Assembly (NCBI GenBank): GCA_015257705.1
Contig: JABZJR010000003.1
Span: forward strand, 1-31,641
Length of the DNA: 31,641 bases
Direction: 5' to 3'
DNA from: Nanosynbacter sp.
GTDB taxonomy: Bacteria > Patescibacteriota > Saccharimonadia > Saccharimonadales > Saccharimonadaceae
How positions within the stretch are numbered: position 1 is the first letter of the stretch; every line of letters begins with the position of its first letter. A program made the translations under genes and the position numbers. The notes under the pieces were generated by a model that was given only the letters and a program-made list of their open reading frames with translations, made no database searches and was not told where the DNA came from. Positions 6,858 through 14,810 of the stretch are shown here, one piece after another.

Positions 6858-7562
6858 TTAACTAATAAGTGTGCCTACTGATTCTCCGCGGGTTGCGCGG
6901 AGAATATTTCCGTCTGTGAGCAAATCACAAATTACAACTGGAATATGCTCGTCCATAGCTAGTCCAATTGCCGCCTTATCCATAACGGCAATGTTAGGAT
7001 TTGTTAGGGCTTCTTGGTAAGATAAACGGTCAATTTTTACGGCGTCAGGGAATTTCATAGGATCTTTATCATAAACTCCGTCAACCTTTGTCGTTTTAAT
7101 TACGGCGTCACATTGCATTTCTAGCGCTAAGTTTAAGGCTGCGGTATCAGTAGTCAGAAACGGTCTGCCAGTGCCGCACGCCACAATAACGATGCGATTT
7201 TTCTTAATATGGCTAATGGCGCGTCGGAAAGTATAGTGATCAATAAATTGATTGACTTCAACTGTGGACAATGCGCGAGTTGGCAGTCCCGCGTCATTTA
7301 ATACGTCCGCCAGCGCAATGGCGTTCATAAGCGTAGAAAGCATCCCGATATTATGAGCGGAAACAGGTTGGATTCCGTGACCGATAATTTGATTGCCGCG
7401 AACGTAATTGCCGCCGCCAACCATAATAACAATTTCAGCCCCGTCGTCCAGCGCTGGTCGAATTTGTTCAGCAATCCAGCGAGCGCGTTTTGGATCAAAG
7501 CCGCTGGCGAATTCGCCTTGAAGTTGTTCACCGGAGAGTTTGAGGAGAATACGTTTGGTCAT
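6858..7562 (-). CDS. pyrH: UMP kinase
   Basis: Phosphorylates UMP to UDP with ATP in pyrimidine nucleotide synthesis; amino-acid-kinase fold, normally a hexamer. The 234-aa protein has the nucleotide-binding start KRILLKLSGEQLQG, the GGGNYVRG loop, the UMP-site motif GTGRPFLTTDTAA and the KVDGVYDKDP signature near the C-terminal third. Full length for bacterial PyrH. It lies alone on the minus strand between mscL and the helicase. In many bacteria pyrH sits in a tsf-frr cluster, so this is a relocated copy. A TATGAT on the minus strand (7574-7579) ends 11 nt before the ATG with no clear Shine-Dalgarno, so any leader is very short. Confidence 0.96.
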   Translation of the reverse strand: MTKRILLKLSGEQLQGEFASGFDPKRARWIAEQIRPALDDGAEIVIMVGGGNYVRGNQIIGHGIQPVSAHNIGMLSTLMNAIALADVLNDAGLPTRALSTVEVNQFIDHYTFRRAISHIKKNRIVIVACGTGRPFLTTDTAALNLALEMQCDAVIKTTKVDGVYDKDPMKFPDAVKIDRLSYQEALTNPNIAVMDKAAIGLAMDEHIPVVICDLLTDGNILRATRGESVGTLIS

Positions 7563-7633
7563 GACACCAGTGTATCATAGCGCGCTTGAAAATAACATAA
7601 ATGCAAAAGGGAGGCGGCAGTGTAATACAAATT

Positions 7634-7689
7634 GCGATTTGCTATACAAATATTCGTTTTTTAAGTTAGACAAACTAGACAAGAAAAAG
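7634..7689 (+). pseudogene. Decayed fragment of an mscL 3' end
   Basis: Read in the frame starting 7639, this stretch gives LLYKYSFFKLDKLDKKK, against VYAIVHFLKLDKLDKKK at the end of the intact channel gene (6796-6849). The last nine residues are identical although several codons differ synonymously (for example TTA/CTC, GAC/GAT, CTA/TTA). So it is a diverged copy and not a recent tandem duplication. Nothing upstream codes for the rest of the channel. The remaining gene-free sequence between pyrH and the helicase (7563-7756) holds only this relic and the helicase promoter. Confidence 0.6.
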
Positions 7690-7704
7690 CTAAGACGCTT
7701 ACGT

Positions 7705-7733
7705 TTGCTATTTTACTTTCTCCTGTCTACAAT
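7705..7733 (+). promoter_or_regulatory. Promoter of the helicase gene
   Basis: TTGCTA (7705-7710), 17 bp, TACAAT (7728-7733). The start of transcription would be near 7740, just before the AAAGGAGAG ribosome binding site at 7742-7750. Confidence 0.6.
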
Positions 7734-7756
7734 GTGAGTATAAAGGAGAGAGTAGT

Positions 7757-10303
7757 GTGAAAGATGGAGTTCGGCGGCCGGGCTATTTACGTAGATCGCA
7801 AGAATCTAGCAGTAGTCATTTATTGAGTCGAAATATTGAAAGACCCAGTCAACCGTCGTATAGTTATGGTGAACCGCCCGAACAGAGGCGACAGCGTTTA
7901 AAAGAATTGCGGGAACGGTACAGTAAACTACCGGAAACTCCTTTTGCTGACTATGATCTTGGTGACAAAAAACTACCTGCATATAAGCACAAAGCAGAGA
8001 TATTAGACACATTATCGAAAAGTAAAATATCCTGGCTGTGCGGACCGACGGGTAGTGGTAAAACGACGCAAACCGCTCAGTATGCACTGGAGCGGTTTGA
8101 TCATGTCGTGGTGTTGATGCCGCGGCGGGTTATCGTCGATAACGTTACTGAATATGTCGAGAAGAGTTTGCGTGAACAGCTTGGCGAACAATATCCTAAT
8201 CACTTGGTGGGTAAGATTCACGGACGTGCCACTGAAGCGACGCCGGACACTAGACTCTGTTTCATGACTCCAGCAACGTTTACGAAAAAGCTGGAACAAT
8301 TTTCTGGCGACTGGCAGGACGAAAAGACGCTTATCCTGGTTGATGAAATACATGAAGCCAATTTGGAGATGGAATTTGCTACCGCTCTGGCGGCAAAATC
8401 GATAGAGAATACCGACAAATGGCATATGGCTTTTTCTAGTGCCACGCCTGACACGGAAGTTTCTCAGGCGATGTACGAAGATATTAACGGATCAGAACTA
8501 CCAGTCGTAACTATTGACGGTCGGCCGCATGATATCGACATTACAGAAGATAAGGTGAATACGATATCTGAAGCGTATCTCGAATATGGTAAGGACTCGA
8601 AAAAATCACTGGTCTTTGTTGAAGGTGTGAGAAGTATCGAGGAGACTATTGCGTCAATCAAACGTCACACTCGCCATCAATCCGGGAAAATACGATTTTT
8701 CAAACTACATTCTGGCATATCAGAAGCTGCCCGCCGAGAAATTTTTACTGCTGAACCGGCAGAAGATGAATCATTTGTCATTGTTTCAACTTCGGCTGGA
8801 CAGTCTGGTATTACCATCCCCGAGGTTGATTTGGTGCTGTCAAATGGACTGACGAAGAGTAAAGAAATTGGTGAAGAGGGCACGGAGGGGTTGCCATCTC
8901 GATTGTGTACTCAAGCAGAGCTGATGCAGCAGGCGGGGCGGGGCGGTCGTGATATTGATGGCGCTAAGTTTGTATTGGCTCGTCCGATATCTTACGATAA
9001 GATTTATTTGCCAGATGAGCTGAAAGGATTTTATGATATTGCGTCCCGTGAACAGCATATTCCACCGGAGATATATCACACGAATATTGTGCGCAACGTT
9101 TTGTCGGCTATCCATCTGAATGGTGATTTTGAGGATCTGAACCGATACCTGATGCATCCTGTTGCTAGTAAAAAAGTTATTCAAGAGTCGTACGATTTGC
9201 TGGAAACCCTGGAAGCAATTGATGGAGAGGGGCAGATCACAAAAATTGGTGAGTTTATGGATAGTTTACCATTGTCGCCAGAACTTTCTCGGTCATTAGC
9301 AGAAATGATTAAGAATGGGGGAAGCTTACGTGAAGTGTTGGCATTATCGGCCATGGCAGCCTCCGTCTCGGGTGGTGGCTTTGCCGCCTGGCATCAACCA
9401 AAGGAATTGTTCCAGGAATTTGTCAGCCCCGATACAACAGATGACTTTTTTGCCGAATACGATGCTTTTTTGAAAACCAGAGAGATTTATGACGGCTGTC
9501 GTACTGACAATGACGTCTACCTGACTAATGGTATTGATCCCAATAAGGCGGATAATATTCACTATCAATTTAGTAAAATATGTCGGCGTCTGTCGGTTAA
9601 TCCAAACGATATCGACATGGGTGAACTAAACAGCGAGGAAAAACACAATATATCGGTGGCTTTAGTGCGCGGGTTTCAGGAATTATTGTATACCAAAGCT
9701 GGTAGTCGGCGCATTGGACGAACAACAGTCAACCAATACACGAACATTCACACTGGCGAATGTGGTATTTCTGAGTATGAAATTAGTTCGCACAGCTTAG
9801 TGCGACGTATGGGCTCGGAGGCGTTGACGTTAGTGCTGGCTTTACCGTGGTGGTATGATGCGCATGATGGTCGTCGATACACACTCAACACAATTTTACC
9901 AGTAACCAAGAATCAAGTTGCTCAAGCCTTGAGTAGCAGCGCTGTGTCTGAATCCCTTGGTGATAGAGTTGCTCCTAATGGTGACTTGGTTCGTGTGACG
10001 CGGCCGAAAGTCGGCTCGCTGATACTTGGTCCAGAGCGGCAGCAAAAAATCCCCGCCACAACAGATGAGCAAATCGCGCTGATAGTGGACGCAATGAAAA
10101 ACAAGGCTAATAAACAAGTAAGAGTATTGTTTGATTTACAACATCAGCGAGTTATCACCAAGGGTCAATTGCATCAGGTCCTAGACAGGTCTGCGGTAAA
10201 TAGTCACAATGTCCATGAGGCGGAGGCTAAGGTTTGGGCTGAAGTGCAGAATGTGTTAACGAGCGAGCAGCAAGAAGCTTTTTATGGTCAGATAAACAGA
10301 TAA
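7757..10303 (+). CDS. DEAH-box ATP-dependent helicase (HrpA/HrpB-like)
   Basis: Superfamily 2 nucleic-acid helicase, 848 aa. After a basic, Ser/Arg-rich N-terminus (about 1-75) come motif I GPTGSGKTT (96-104), motif II VDEIHEANLE (a DEIH variant, near 195), motif III FSSATPD, motif V STSAGQSGITIPEVDLV and motif VI QQAGRGGRD. A helical region resembling the winged-helix/HA2 part of RNA-type DEAH helicases follows (GQITKIGEFMDSLPLSPELS). The rest has no recognised domain. GTG start with AAAGGAG 7 nt upstream. The family handles RNA structure or RNP remodelling; the exact target is unknown. It is the only complete gene between an mscL tail fragment and an orn head fragment, which suggests it entered as a block. 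Confidence 0.85.
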   Translation: MKDGVRRPGYLRRSQESSSSHLLSRNIERPSQPSYSYGEPPEQRRQRLKELRERYSKLPETPFADYDLGDKKLPAYKHKAEILDTLSKSKISWLCGPTGSGKTTQTAQYALERFDHVVVLMPRRVIVDNVTEYVEKSLREQLGEQYPNHLVGKIHGRATEATPDTRLCFMTPATFTKKLEQFSGDWQDEKTLILVDEIHEANLEMEFATALAAKSIENTDKWHMAFSSATPDTEVSQAMYEDINGSELPVVTIDGRPHDIDITEDKVNTISEAYLEYGKDSKKSLVFVEGVRSIEETIASIKRHTRHQSGKIRFFKLHSGISEAARREIFTAEPAEDESFVIVSTSAGQSGITIPEVDLVLSNGLTKSKEIGEEGTEGLPSRLCTQAELMQQAGRGGRDIDGAKFVLARPISYDKIYLPDELKGFYDIASREQHIPPEIYHTNIVRNVLSAIHLNGDFEDLNRYLMHPVASKKVIQESYDLLETLEAIDGEGQITKIGEFMDSLPLSPELSRSLAEMIKNGGSLREVLALSAMAASVSGGGFAAWHQPKELFQEFVSPDTTDDFFAEYDAFLKTREIYDGCRTDNDVYLTNGIDPNKADNIHYQFSKICRRLSVNPNDIDMGELNSEEKHNISVALVRGFQELLYTKAGSRRIGRTTVNQYTNIHTGECGISEYEISSHSLVRRMGSEALTLVLALPWWYDAHDGRRYTLNTILPVTKNQVAQALSSSAVSESLGDRVAPNGDLVRVTRPKVGSLILGPERQQKIPATTDEQIALIVDAMKNKANKQVRVLFDLQHQRVITKGQLHQVLDRSAVNSHNVHEAEAKVWAEVQNVLTSEQQEAFYGQINR

Positions 10304-10309
10304 CGAGTG

Positions 10310-10390
10310 TATAGTAGATAGTATGAGTAAGGCGAAAAAATATTATGGATCGACCTGGAGATGACTGGACTAGATCCAGTGCGTGATGAG
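10310..10390 (+). pseudogene. Truncated, frameshifted fragment of the orn 5' end with its -10 box
   Basis: TATAGT (10310-10315) lies 7 nt before an ATG at 10323. From there the sequence reads MSKAKK and then, after one missing A in an A-run (6 where 7 would keep frame), ILWIDLEMTGLDPVRDE. The intact orn gene reads ILWVDLEMTGLDPVRDE. The similarity stops abruptly at about 10390, 22 codons in. Differences from intact orn are mostly synonymous (GAC/GAT, CTG/TTG, CTA/TTG), so it is a diverged orn allele. The actual frame ends at a TGA at 10362-10364. Confidence 0.8.
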
Positions 10391-10403
10391 AGGACTTCTT
10401 TGA

Positions 10404-10432
10404 TTGACTTTTTAAATTGTTTATGCTATAAT
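10404..10432 (+). promoter_or_regulatory. Extended -10 promoter before the nucleotidyltransferase-like gene
   Basis: TTGACT (10404-10409), 17 bp, then TGC directly before TATAAT (10427-10432): a strong extended -10 promoter. It ends 7 nt before a GTG at 10440 that opens a leaderless reading frame. Confidence 0.75.
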
Positions 10433-10439
10433 AGTAATT

Positions 10440-10490
10440 GTGGAAAAATTAAGACCGACTCCGAGTGATATAGAGGCGAAGATGCATTAA
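10440..10490 (+). other. Leaderless 16-codon frame ended by TAA, in frame with the downstream gene
   Basis: GTG at 10440 begins a frame reading MEKLRPTPSDIEAKMH and stopping at TAA (10488-10490). The same frame then continues as PCALQVLDSGERC into the gene below without another stop. It looks like the true N-terminus of that gene cut off by a single nonsense change (CAA to TAA would give Gln). A leader peptide is an alternative reading. Confidence 0.55.
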
Positions 10491-10499
10491 CCTTGCGCC

Positions 10500-11516
10500 T
10501 TGCAAGTGCTTGATAGCGGCGAGCGCTGCGTAGAATTTGGAGGAATTAGCTGCCAGCTGAAATATTATGATTGCGAGCAGCCTGGCAACCCGGAAGCTCG
10601 CTGCAATGAAATATATGAATATAAATTACCTGCCGATGCTATTGAGCGGGCTAATTTGGGTTTTGATCTAGACGAACTACAGTCATTTATTAGTGTAAAG
10701 GGTGGGGCGGCTCGTCAGGTTTTGGAGTCTCTAGTTCATAGCGACCGTCAGTTACCACCTCCTCGCGATGTCGATTTGGTAATTTTAGAAGAAGTTATTG
10801 CTAGTGGCGATTATGATCCAGATGAGATTCGGGCGGTAGCGAGCGATCTTTCAATGCGTTTTTCGCCACGTGATGCAATGAATGGCTATGGCGCGGAGTC
10901 TGTACAATCTACTGCCGAGTTTATGAGGCAGCATGATTTTACAATCAATCAAGTGCTCATACACAAGAACAACGGTGCTTGGAGGCTATTGGCTAGCACT
11001 CAGGCAGTGTTGGATACTGCTGAGCATATTATTAGACCGACAGTTTTTGAACACGACATTGACTATGACTATCGAATTGGTAATAAATTAGCCCTCAAGG
11101 CAGTGAGGCTTCTGTCTGATATGCAAGTTCAGGGGATTGACTATGCAACCATCAAGAGTGTTCAATTGCCAGATGATATTTATGGTGATCCAAGGGATGA
11201 TTATTTCATGCAAGCGCTACAGCTAGATAAGGCGTTAGAAGTCAGCGACGAATTGGCCGAACGCTATGTGGAAAATCTAAAGTTTTATGGAATGATACCG
11301 TATGGTTGTGAAGACATGAGTGCTATTGAGATGTATTATTATCTAGTGAATGAGACGGATTTTGTCCCGTCTGATGGCGTGCTTAAATCCCTTCGGATTG
11401 AAAGAGAAAATCACCTGAAGCTTGGTGGTGCGGCAAAGTTTGATGACGTTGTTGAAAGGCTATTAAGACAGGTGTCAGAGCGGTTTTCTCGAGATTACTA
11501 CGATGCCAAAAAGTAG
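10500..11516 (+). CDS. Nucleotidyltransferase-fold protein, N-terminus interrupted by an in-frame stop
   Basis: The region SVKGGAARQVLESL followed by PPPRDVDLVILEE (GG at 68-69, Asp90 and Asp92 if counted from 10500) matches the glycine pair and the D-x-D metal motif of the pol-beta-type nucleotidyltransferase head, as in CCA-adding enzymes and poly(A) polymerases. The helical C-terminal two thirds are not recognised. With TTG at 10500 or GTG at 10506 as the start there is no ribosome binding site. The promoter and a leaderless GTG lie upstream, separated by a TAA at 10488, so the gene may be freshly inactivated or made by re-initiation. The long uninterrupted frame downstream argues for recent damage. 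Its stop is followed within 3 nt by the orn -10 box. Substrate unknown. Confidence 0.6.
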   Translation: MQVLDSGERCVEFGGISCQLKYYDCEQPGNPEARCNEIYEYKLPADAIERANLGFDLDELQSFISVKGGAARQVLESLVHSDRQLPPPRDVDLVILEEVIASGDYDPDEIRAVASDLSMRFSPRDAMNGYGAESVQSTAEFMRQHDFTINQVLIHKNNGAWRLLASTQAVLDTAEHIIRPTVFEHDIDYDYRIGNKLALKAVRLLSDMQVQGIDYATIKSVQLPDDIYGDPRDDYFMQALQLDKALEVSDELAERYVENLKFYGMIPYGCEDMSAIEMYYYLVNETDFVPSDGVLKSLRIERENHLKLGGAAKFDDVVERLLRQVSERFSRDYYDAKK

Positions 11517-11522
11517 TATAAT
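11517..11522 (+). promoter_or_regulatory. -10 box of orn, leaderless
   Basis: TATAAT ends exactly 6 nt before the orn ATG, placing +1 on the A of the start codon. No Shine-Dalgarno is present. Confidence 0.65.
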
Positions 11523-11528
11523 AGAGAT

Positions 11529-12080
11529 ATGAAAGCAAGTTTTAAGCCGAAAAAGATTTTATGGGTGGATTTGGAGATGACTGGATTGGATCCAGTGCGT
11601 GATGAGATTTTGGAAGTGGCGGCAATTGCGACGGATTGGAATTTTAAGGAAATTGCGACGTACGAAGGAATTGTGCGCCACGATTCGGAAAAGCTGGCTA
11701 AGTTGTTGGACCGAAATGCTGGTTTTTGGAATGAGCATCCGGAAGCGCGACGCGGGCTGGAGGAGCAGAATGAATCGGGCAAGCCTTTGGCGGAAATAGA
11801 ACGCGAATTGTTGGCGTTTTGTGATGAGCATTTTGCGGGTGAAACGAAGATTTTGTTAGCAGGCAATTCAATTCATCAAGATCGTCGATTCATTGACCAA
11901 TGGTGGCCGACGTTGTCAAAAAAACTACATTATCGTGTATTGGATGTGAGTGCTTGGAAGGTGGTGTTTGAAGGTAAATACGGTAAGAAATTCGCCAAGC
12001 CGGAAGATCATCGAGCACTGGAAGACATCCGCGGCAGCATTATGGAACTTGAATATTATTTGAAAAAGGTAAAGGTATGA
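11529..12080 (+). CDS. orn: Oligoribonuclease
   Basis: DEDDh 3'-5' exoribonuclease that finishes RNA decay by cleaving di- to short oligoribonucleotides, and pGpG where c-di-GMP is used. 183 aa, the usual length. Motif I is WVDLEMTGLD, motif II GNSIHQDRRFI, and motif III with the catalytic His lies in KPEDHRALEDIRGSI. The NAGFWNEHPEARRGLEEQN region follows the family pattern. Leaderless from the TATAAT at 11517. The stop overlaps the ATG of the next gene (ATGA at 12077-12080), so both are probably translated from one mRNA. A truncated, diverged copy of its first 22 codons lies upstream at 10323-10390. Confidence 0.96.
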   Translation: MKASFKPKKILWVDLEMTGLDPVRDEILEVAAIATDWNFKEIATYEGIVRHDSEKLAKLLDRNAGFWNEHPEARRGLEEQNESGKPLAEIERELLAFCDEHFAGETKILLAGNSIHQDRRFIDQWWPTLSKKLHYRVLDVSAWKVVFEGKYGKKFAKPEDHRALEDIRGSIMELEYYLKKVKV

Positions 12081-12415
12081 CACATAAACAATTTGAAGAA
12101 TTTATCCTAAGCTTGCCGGGCGTATGGCTGGATTATCCATTTGGCGAGGATGTTGCGGTGTATAAATTTGGTAGAGATAATGACGGTGCAGGGAAAATGG
12201 TGGCGTTGGTGACGGAAGGTTCAAAGCCGCTCAGAGTAAGCCTAAAATGCGATCCGTTGTTGGCGCAGAATTTACGAGAAAAGTACGAAACGGTTTTACC
12301 AGGCTATCACTTAAACAAGAAACATTGGAATACAATTATTTGTTCAGGTCAATTGACCGACGAAGAGGTCTTTGATCTGGCGAGGCTGAGCTATCGATTA
12401 GTCTCGGAAGCTTAA
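12077..12415 (+). CDS. MmcQ/YjbR family protein
   Basis: A 112-aa protein with the YjbR/CyaY-like fold pattern. The start (FEEFILSLPGVWLDYPFGED) is the typical family opening, with KPLRVSLKCDPLLAQNLRE in the middle and GYHLNKKHWNTIICSGQLTDEE (in two blocks) towards the end. Relatives are described as DNA-binding-like, but no biochemical role is established. Translationally coupled to orn through a 4-nt overlap. Its stop overlaps the end of the convergent minus-strand gene by 4 nt. Confidence 0.8.
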   Translation: MTHKQFEEFILSLPGVWLDYPFGEDVAVYKFGRDNDGAGKMVALVTEGSKPLRVSLKCDPLLAQNLREKYETVLPGYHLNKKHWNTIICSGQLTDEEVFDLARLSYRLVSEA

Positions 12416-13023
12416 TCTGCTTTAATGATTTGATTGATCTGCTTCTGAATATTCTCTAAATCGCCAGCAGTTTTTACTAGCCATTCGCGCATCTTTTTTG
12501 ACTTGGTAGACTTGTACACCTTTTTCATCATGTTGATTGTATCTGTTATTTGCACATTCATCTCATGGGCATAGGTAATATCCAATTGCGTATTCAGAAG
12601 AGCTTCGTCCAATTTTTTCTCTAATTTTTCTGACGGATCTAGAGCGAGGATGTCCTTCCGTTTCTCCTTATAATTGATGCCGGTCGCTTGAAGCGCTTCG
12701 CTCATTGAGGCATTCGCAGTGGTCAGCACTGCAACCAGAGAACTGTTGGTAGTCTGCAGACTGGTCGAGCGGAATTTATTATTATATTTTTTGGAAATAG
12801 TGAGTAGCTTATTAACGCGTGATGCAACTTGTGACGGATTAGCGCTTGGCATAGAATCTTGCGAAAAAACAAATATCGCGATTAGGGTTATCAAGCCGAT
12901 AAAGCTCAAAATAGCGATGATGATTTTGGTTTTTTTATCAAAACCTTCCGCTGGCGGAGGTGTGGCAATTTGATTCAGATAATCGATACCTTGAGGTTGG
13001 TTATTCAAATTGTCAGGATACAT
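12412..13023 (-). CDS. Single-pass membrane protein with helical outer domain, unknown function
   Basis: Not recognised as a named family. The ATG at 13023 gives 203 aa and is preferred because TTAAAT ends 6 nt upstream of it, the leaderless pattern seen elsewhere here; a TTG at 13041 would add six residues. The chain has a short Pro/Asn/Gln-rich cytoplasmic start (about 1-32), one transmembrane helix (KTKIIIAILSFIGLITLIAI, roughly 30-53) and a helical, Lys/Ser/Thr-rich outer domain to the end. The layout is the same as in the protein at 28878-29801, so both may be envelope proteins of one design. It is divergent from dnaG and shares a 53-bp promoter region with it. Confidence 0.7.
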   Translation of the reverse strand: MYPDNLNNQPQGIDYLNQIATPPPAEGFDKKTKIIIAILSFIGLITLIAIFVFSQDSMPSANPSQVASRVNKLLTISKKYNNKFRSTSLQTTNSSLVAVLTTANASMSEALQATGINYKEKRKDILALDPSEKLEKKLDEALLNTQLDITYAHEMNVQITDTINMMKKVYKSTKSKKMREWLVKTAGDLENIQKQINQIIKAD

Positions 13024-13061
13024 ATTTCTATTTAACCACAAACAATAACAGAGGTAAAGAG

Positions 13062-13070
13062 TGATATAAT
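13062..13070 (+). promoter_or_regulatory. Extended -10 promoter of dnaG, leaderless
   Basis: TG-A-TATAAT, the hexamer at 13065-13070, ends exactly 6 nt before the dnaG ATG at 13077. No convincing -35 and no Shine-Dalgarno. Confidence 0.65.
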
Positions 13071-13076
13071 AAAAAT

Positions 13077-14810
13077 ATGAATGATGCCAAAGAAGAAGTG
13101 CGGGCGCGGCTGAACATCGAGGATGTGATTGGTGAGTATGTTCAGTTGAAGCGAGCGGGGCGCAACTTGAAGGGTTTAAGTCCGTTTACCGAGGAACGAA
13201 CCCCAAGCTTTATGGTCAGTCCAGAAAAGCAGATTTGGCACGATTTTTCTTCTGGAAAAGGTGGCGATATTTTTACGTTTGTGATGATGGTGGAAGGAAT
13301 GGATTTTCGTCAATCGCTGGAGTATTTGGCTCGGAAGGCAGGCGTTGATCTGACTTTGTTTTCTAATGGCGACGGACGAACAGCCAAGCGCCGCGCCAGG
13401 GCTAGGGAAGCGTTGAAATTAGCCGCCAATTTTTATCAGCAGAATTTGGTAAAAAATTCATTAGCTCTGGATTATGTGGTTAAAAAACGGCGATTAAATC
13501 GTCAAACAATTGGTGATTTTTTGATTGGCTATGCGCCGGAGAATGGAGACACGTTGACGAAAGCATTGGAAAAAAGAGGATTCTCAAGGCAGGAATTGGC
13601 GGACGCTGGCTTGTCGAATCGGTTTGGTGGCGATTTGTTTCGCGGGCGAATGATGGTGGCGCTGAGTGACGGCAATGGCGAAGTTGTGGGATTTACGGGC
13701 AGAATTATTCGTGACGATCCGCGCGCGCCAAAATACTTGAACACGCCGCAAACGCTGTTATTCGATAAATCGCGACATATTTTTGGTTTACACCAAGCCA
13801 AAGAAGCGATTCGAAAAAGCGATGTGGCGGTGATTGTTGAGGGCAATTTGGATGTAATTAGCAGCCATCAAGCGGGCGTCAAAAACGTGGTTGCGACATC
13901 TGGAACGGCGATGACGACGCAACATTTGAAGTCGCTTAGTCGATTGGCGGGGCGGATTCGCTTGGCGTTTGATGGCGATCGAGCGGGAGTTAACGCGACG
14001 GAACGCGCTATCAATTTGGCGCAGGAAGTCGGCGTGGAATTGGAAGTCGTGAGTTTGCCTGATGGCGTCAAAGATCCAGACGAATTGATCCAAAAAGATC
14101 CAGCGCTTTGGCAAGCGGCGATTGACCAATCTCAGCCGGCGGTGGATTGGGTGATTGCTAGATACGCGGAAATGGAGAATCTGAAGTCAGCGGAAGGCAA
14201 GCGAAGATTTTCGACTATTGCGCTGAGAATTGTCCGAGGCTTGAAAGATCCGGTGGAACAAGAGCATTATTTGTCGGTGATTTCTGAAAAAACTGGCGCG
14301 TCAATTACCGCACTGAAGGCAAAATTGTCGAATGAAAAAGTCGCTGAACATCAATTGAAAAAGGCGAAAATTAAGAAAGAAAAACCGACTCCGGTTCAGG
14401 ATGAAACTGAGGATATGCTGGCGGGGCTGGCGGCGAGTGAAAAATCTGTGCGACGTTGGCTGGCGGCGATTTCTGGAGAAATGTTGGACGGCGACGGTGC
14501 GCGGCAATTGATTGGCTATTTGCGAAAGAATCCAGACGCGGATTTGGGCGAGGTTCCACTGGACTTGCAAAAAATCGAACAGTATGTGAAAATAGTACAG
14601 TTGAAAAGTGAAAGTCGTTACGCCAATTGGGAGCAAAAAAGCTTGGACGAAGAGATGGCTCGGCTAGTCAGACAGATAACAATCAAACATCGCGAAAACA
14701 AAAAGAATCAACTATTAACGCAGCTTAGAGAGGCTGAGGCGTCGGGTGATGAGGTTTTGTCTCAGAATTTACGCCAGAGCTTAAATAATCTGATTAAGGA
14801 GAAAATGTGA
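13077..14810 (+). CDS. dnaG: DNA primase with degenerate zinc-binding domain
   Basis: Makes RNA primers for chromosome replication; 577 aa. The N-terminal domain aligns with the CHC2 zinc finger ([18 protein letters not shown], then [15 protein letters not shown]) but the four zinc ligands are gone. By alignment with the usual CPFH and CFGCG motifs they are Ser35, Thr38, Asp56 and Ser59. The catalytic core is intact: the TOPRIM glutamate lies in [16 protein letters not shown] and the acidic pair in [16 protein letters not shown]. The C-terminal ~130 residues are helical, as in the helicase-binding domain. The gene is leaderless and overlaps rpoD by 4 nt, the familiar dnaG-rpoD arrangement, without rpsU in front. 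Confidence 0.96.
   Translation: MNDAKEEVRARLNIEDVIGEYVQLKRAGRNLKGLSPFTEERTPSFMVSPEKQIWHDFSSGKGGDIFTFVMMVEGMDFRQSLEYLARKAGVDLTLFSNGDGRTAKRRARAREALKLAANFYQQNLVKNSLALDYVVKKRRLNRQTIGDFLIGYAPENGDTLTKALEKRGFSRQELADAGLSNRFGGDLFRGRMMVALSDGNGEVVGFTGRIIRDDPRAPKYLNTPQTLLFDKSRHIFGLHQAKEAIRKSDVAVIVEGNLDVISSHQAGVKNVVATSGTAMTTQHLKSLSRLAGRIRLAFDGDRAGVNATERAINLAQEVGVELEVVSLPDGVKDPDELIQKDPALWQAAIDQSQPAVDWVIARYAEMENLKSAEGKRRFSTIALRIVRGLKDPVEQEHYLSVISEKTGASITALKAKLSNEKVAEHQLKKAKIKKEKPTPVQDETEDMLAGLAASEKSVRRWLAAISGEMLDGDGARQLIGYLRKNPDADLGEVPLDLQKIEQYVKIVQLKSESRYANWEQKSLDEEMARLVRQITIKHRENKKNQLLTQLREAEASGDEVLSQNLRQSLNNLIKEKM

Noticed and set aside
7540..7737. A 65-aa ORF between pyrH and the helicase
   Set aside because: Only its KLDKLDKKK part is recognisable, as a relic of mscL. 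There is no start signal, and its first part overlaps pyrH.
10488..10490. Reassignment of TAA to an amino acid
   Set aside because: TAA ends many genes here cleanly (nrdA, nrdB, rpsO, rpoD), so a changed code is excluded.
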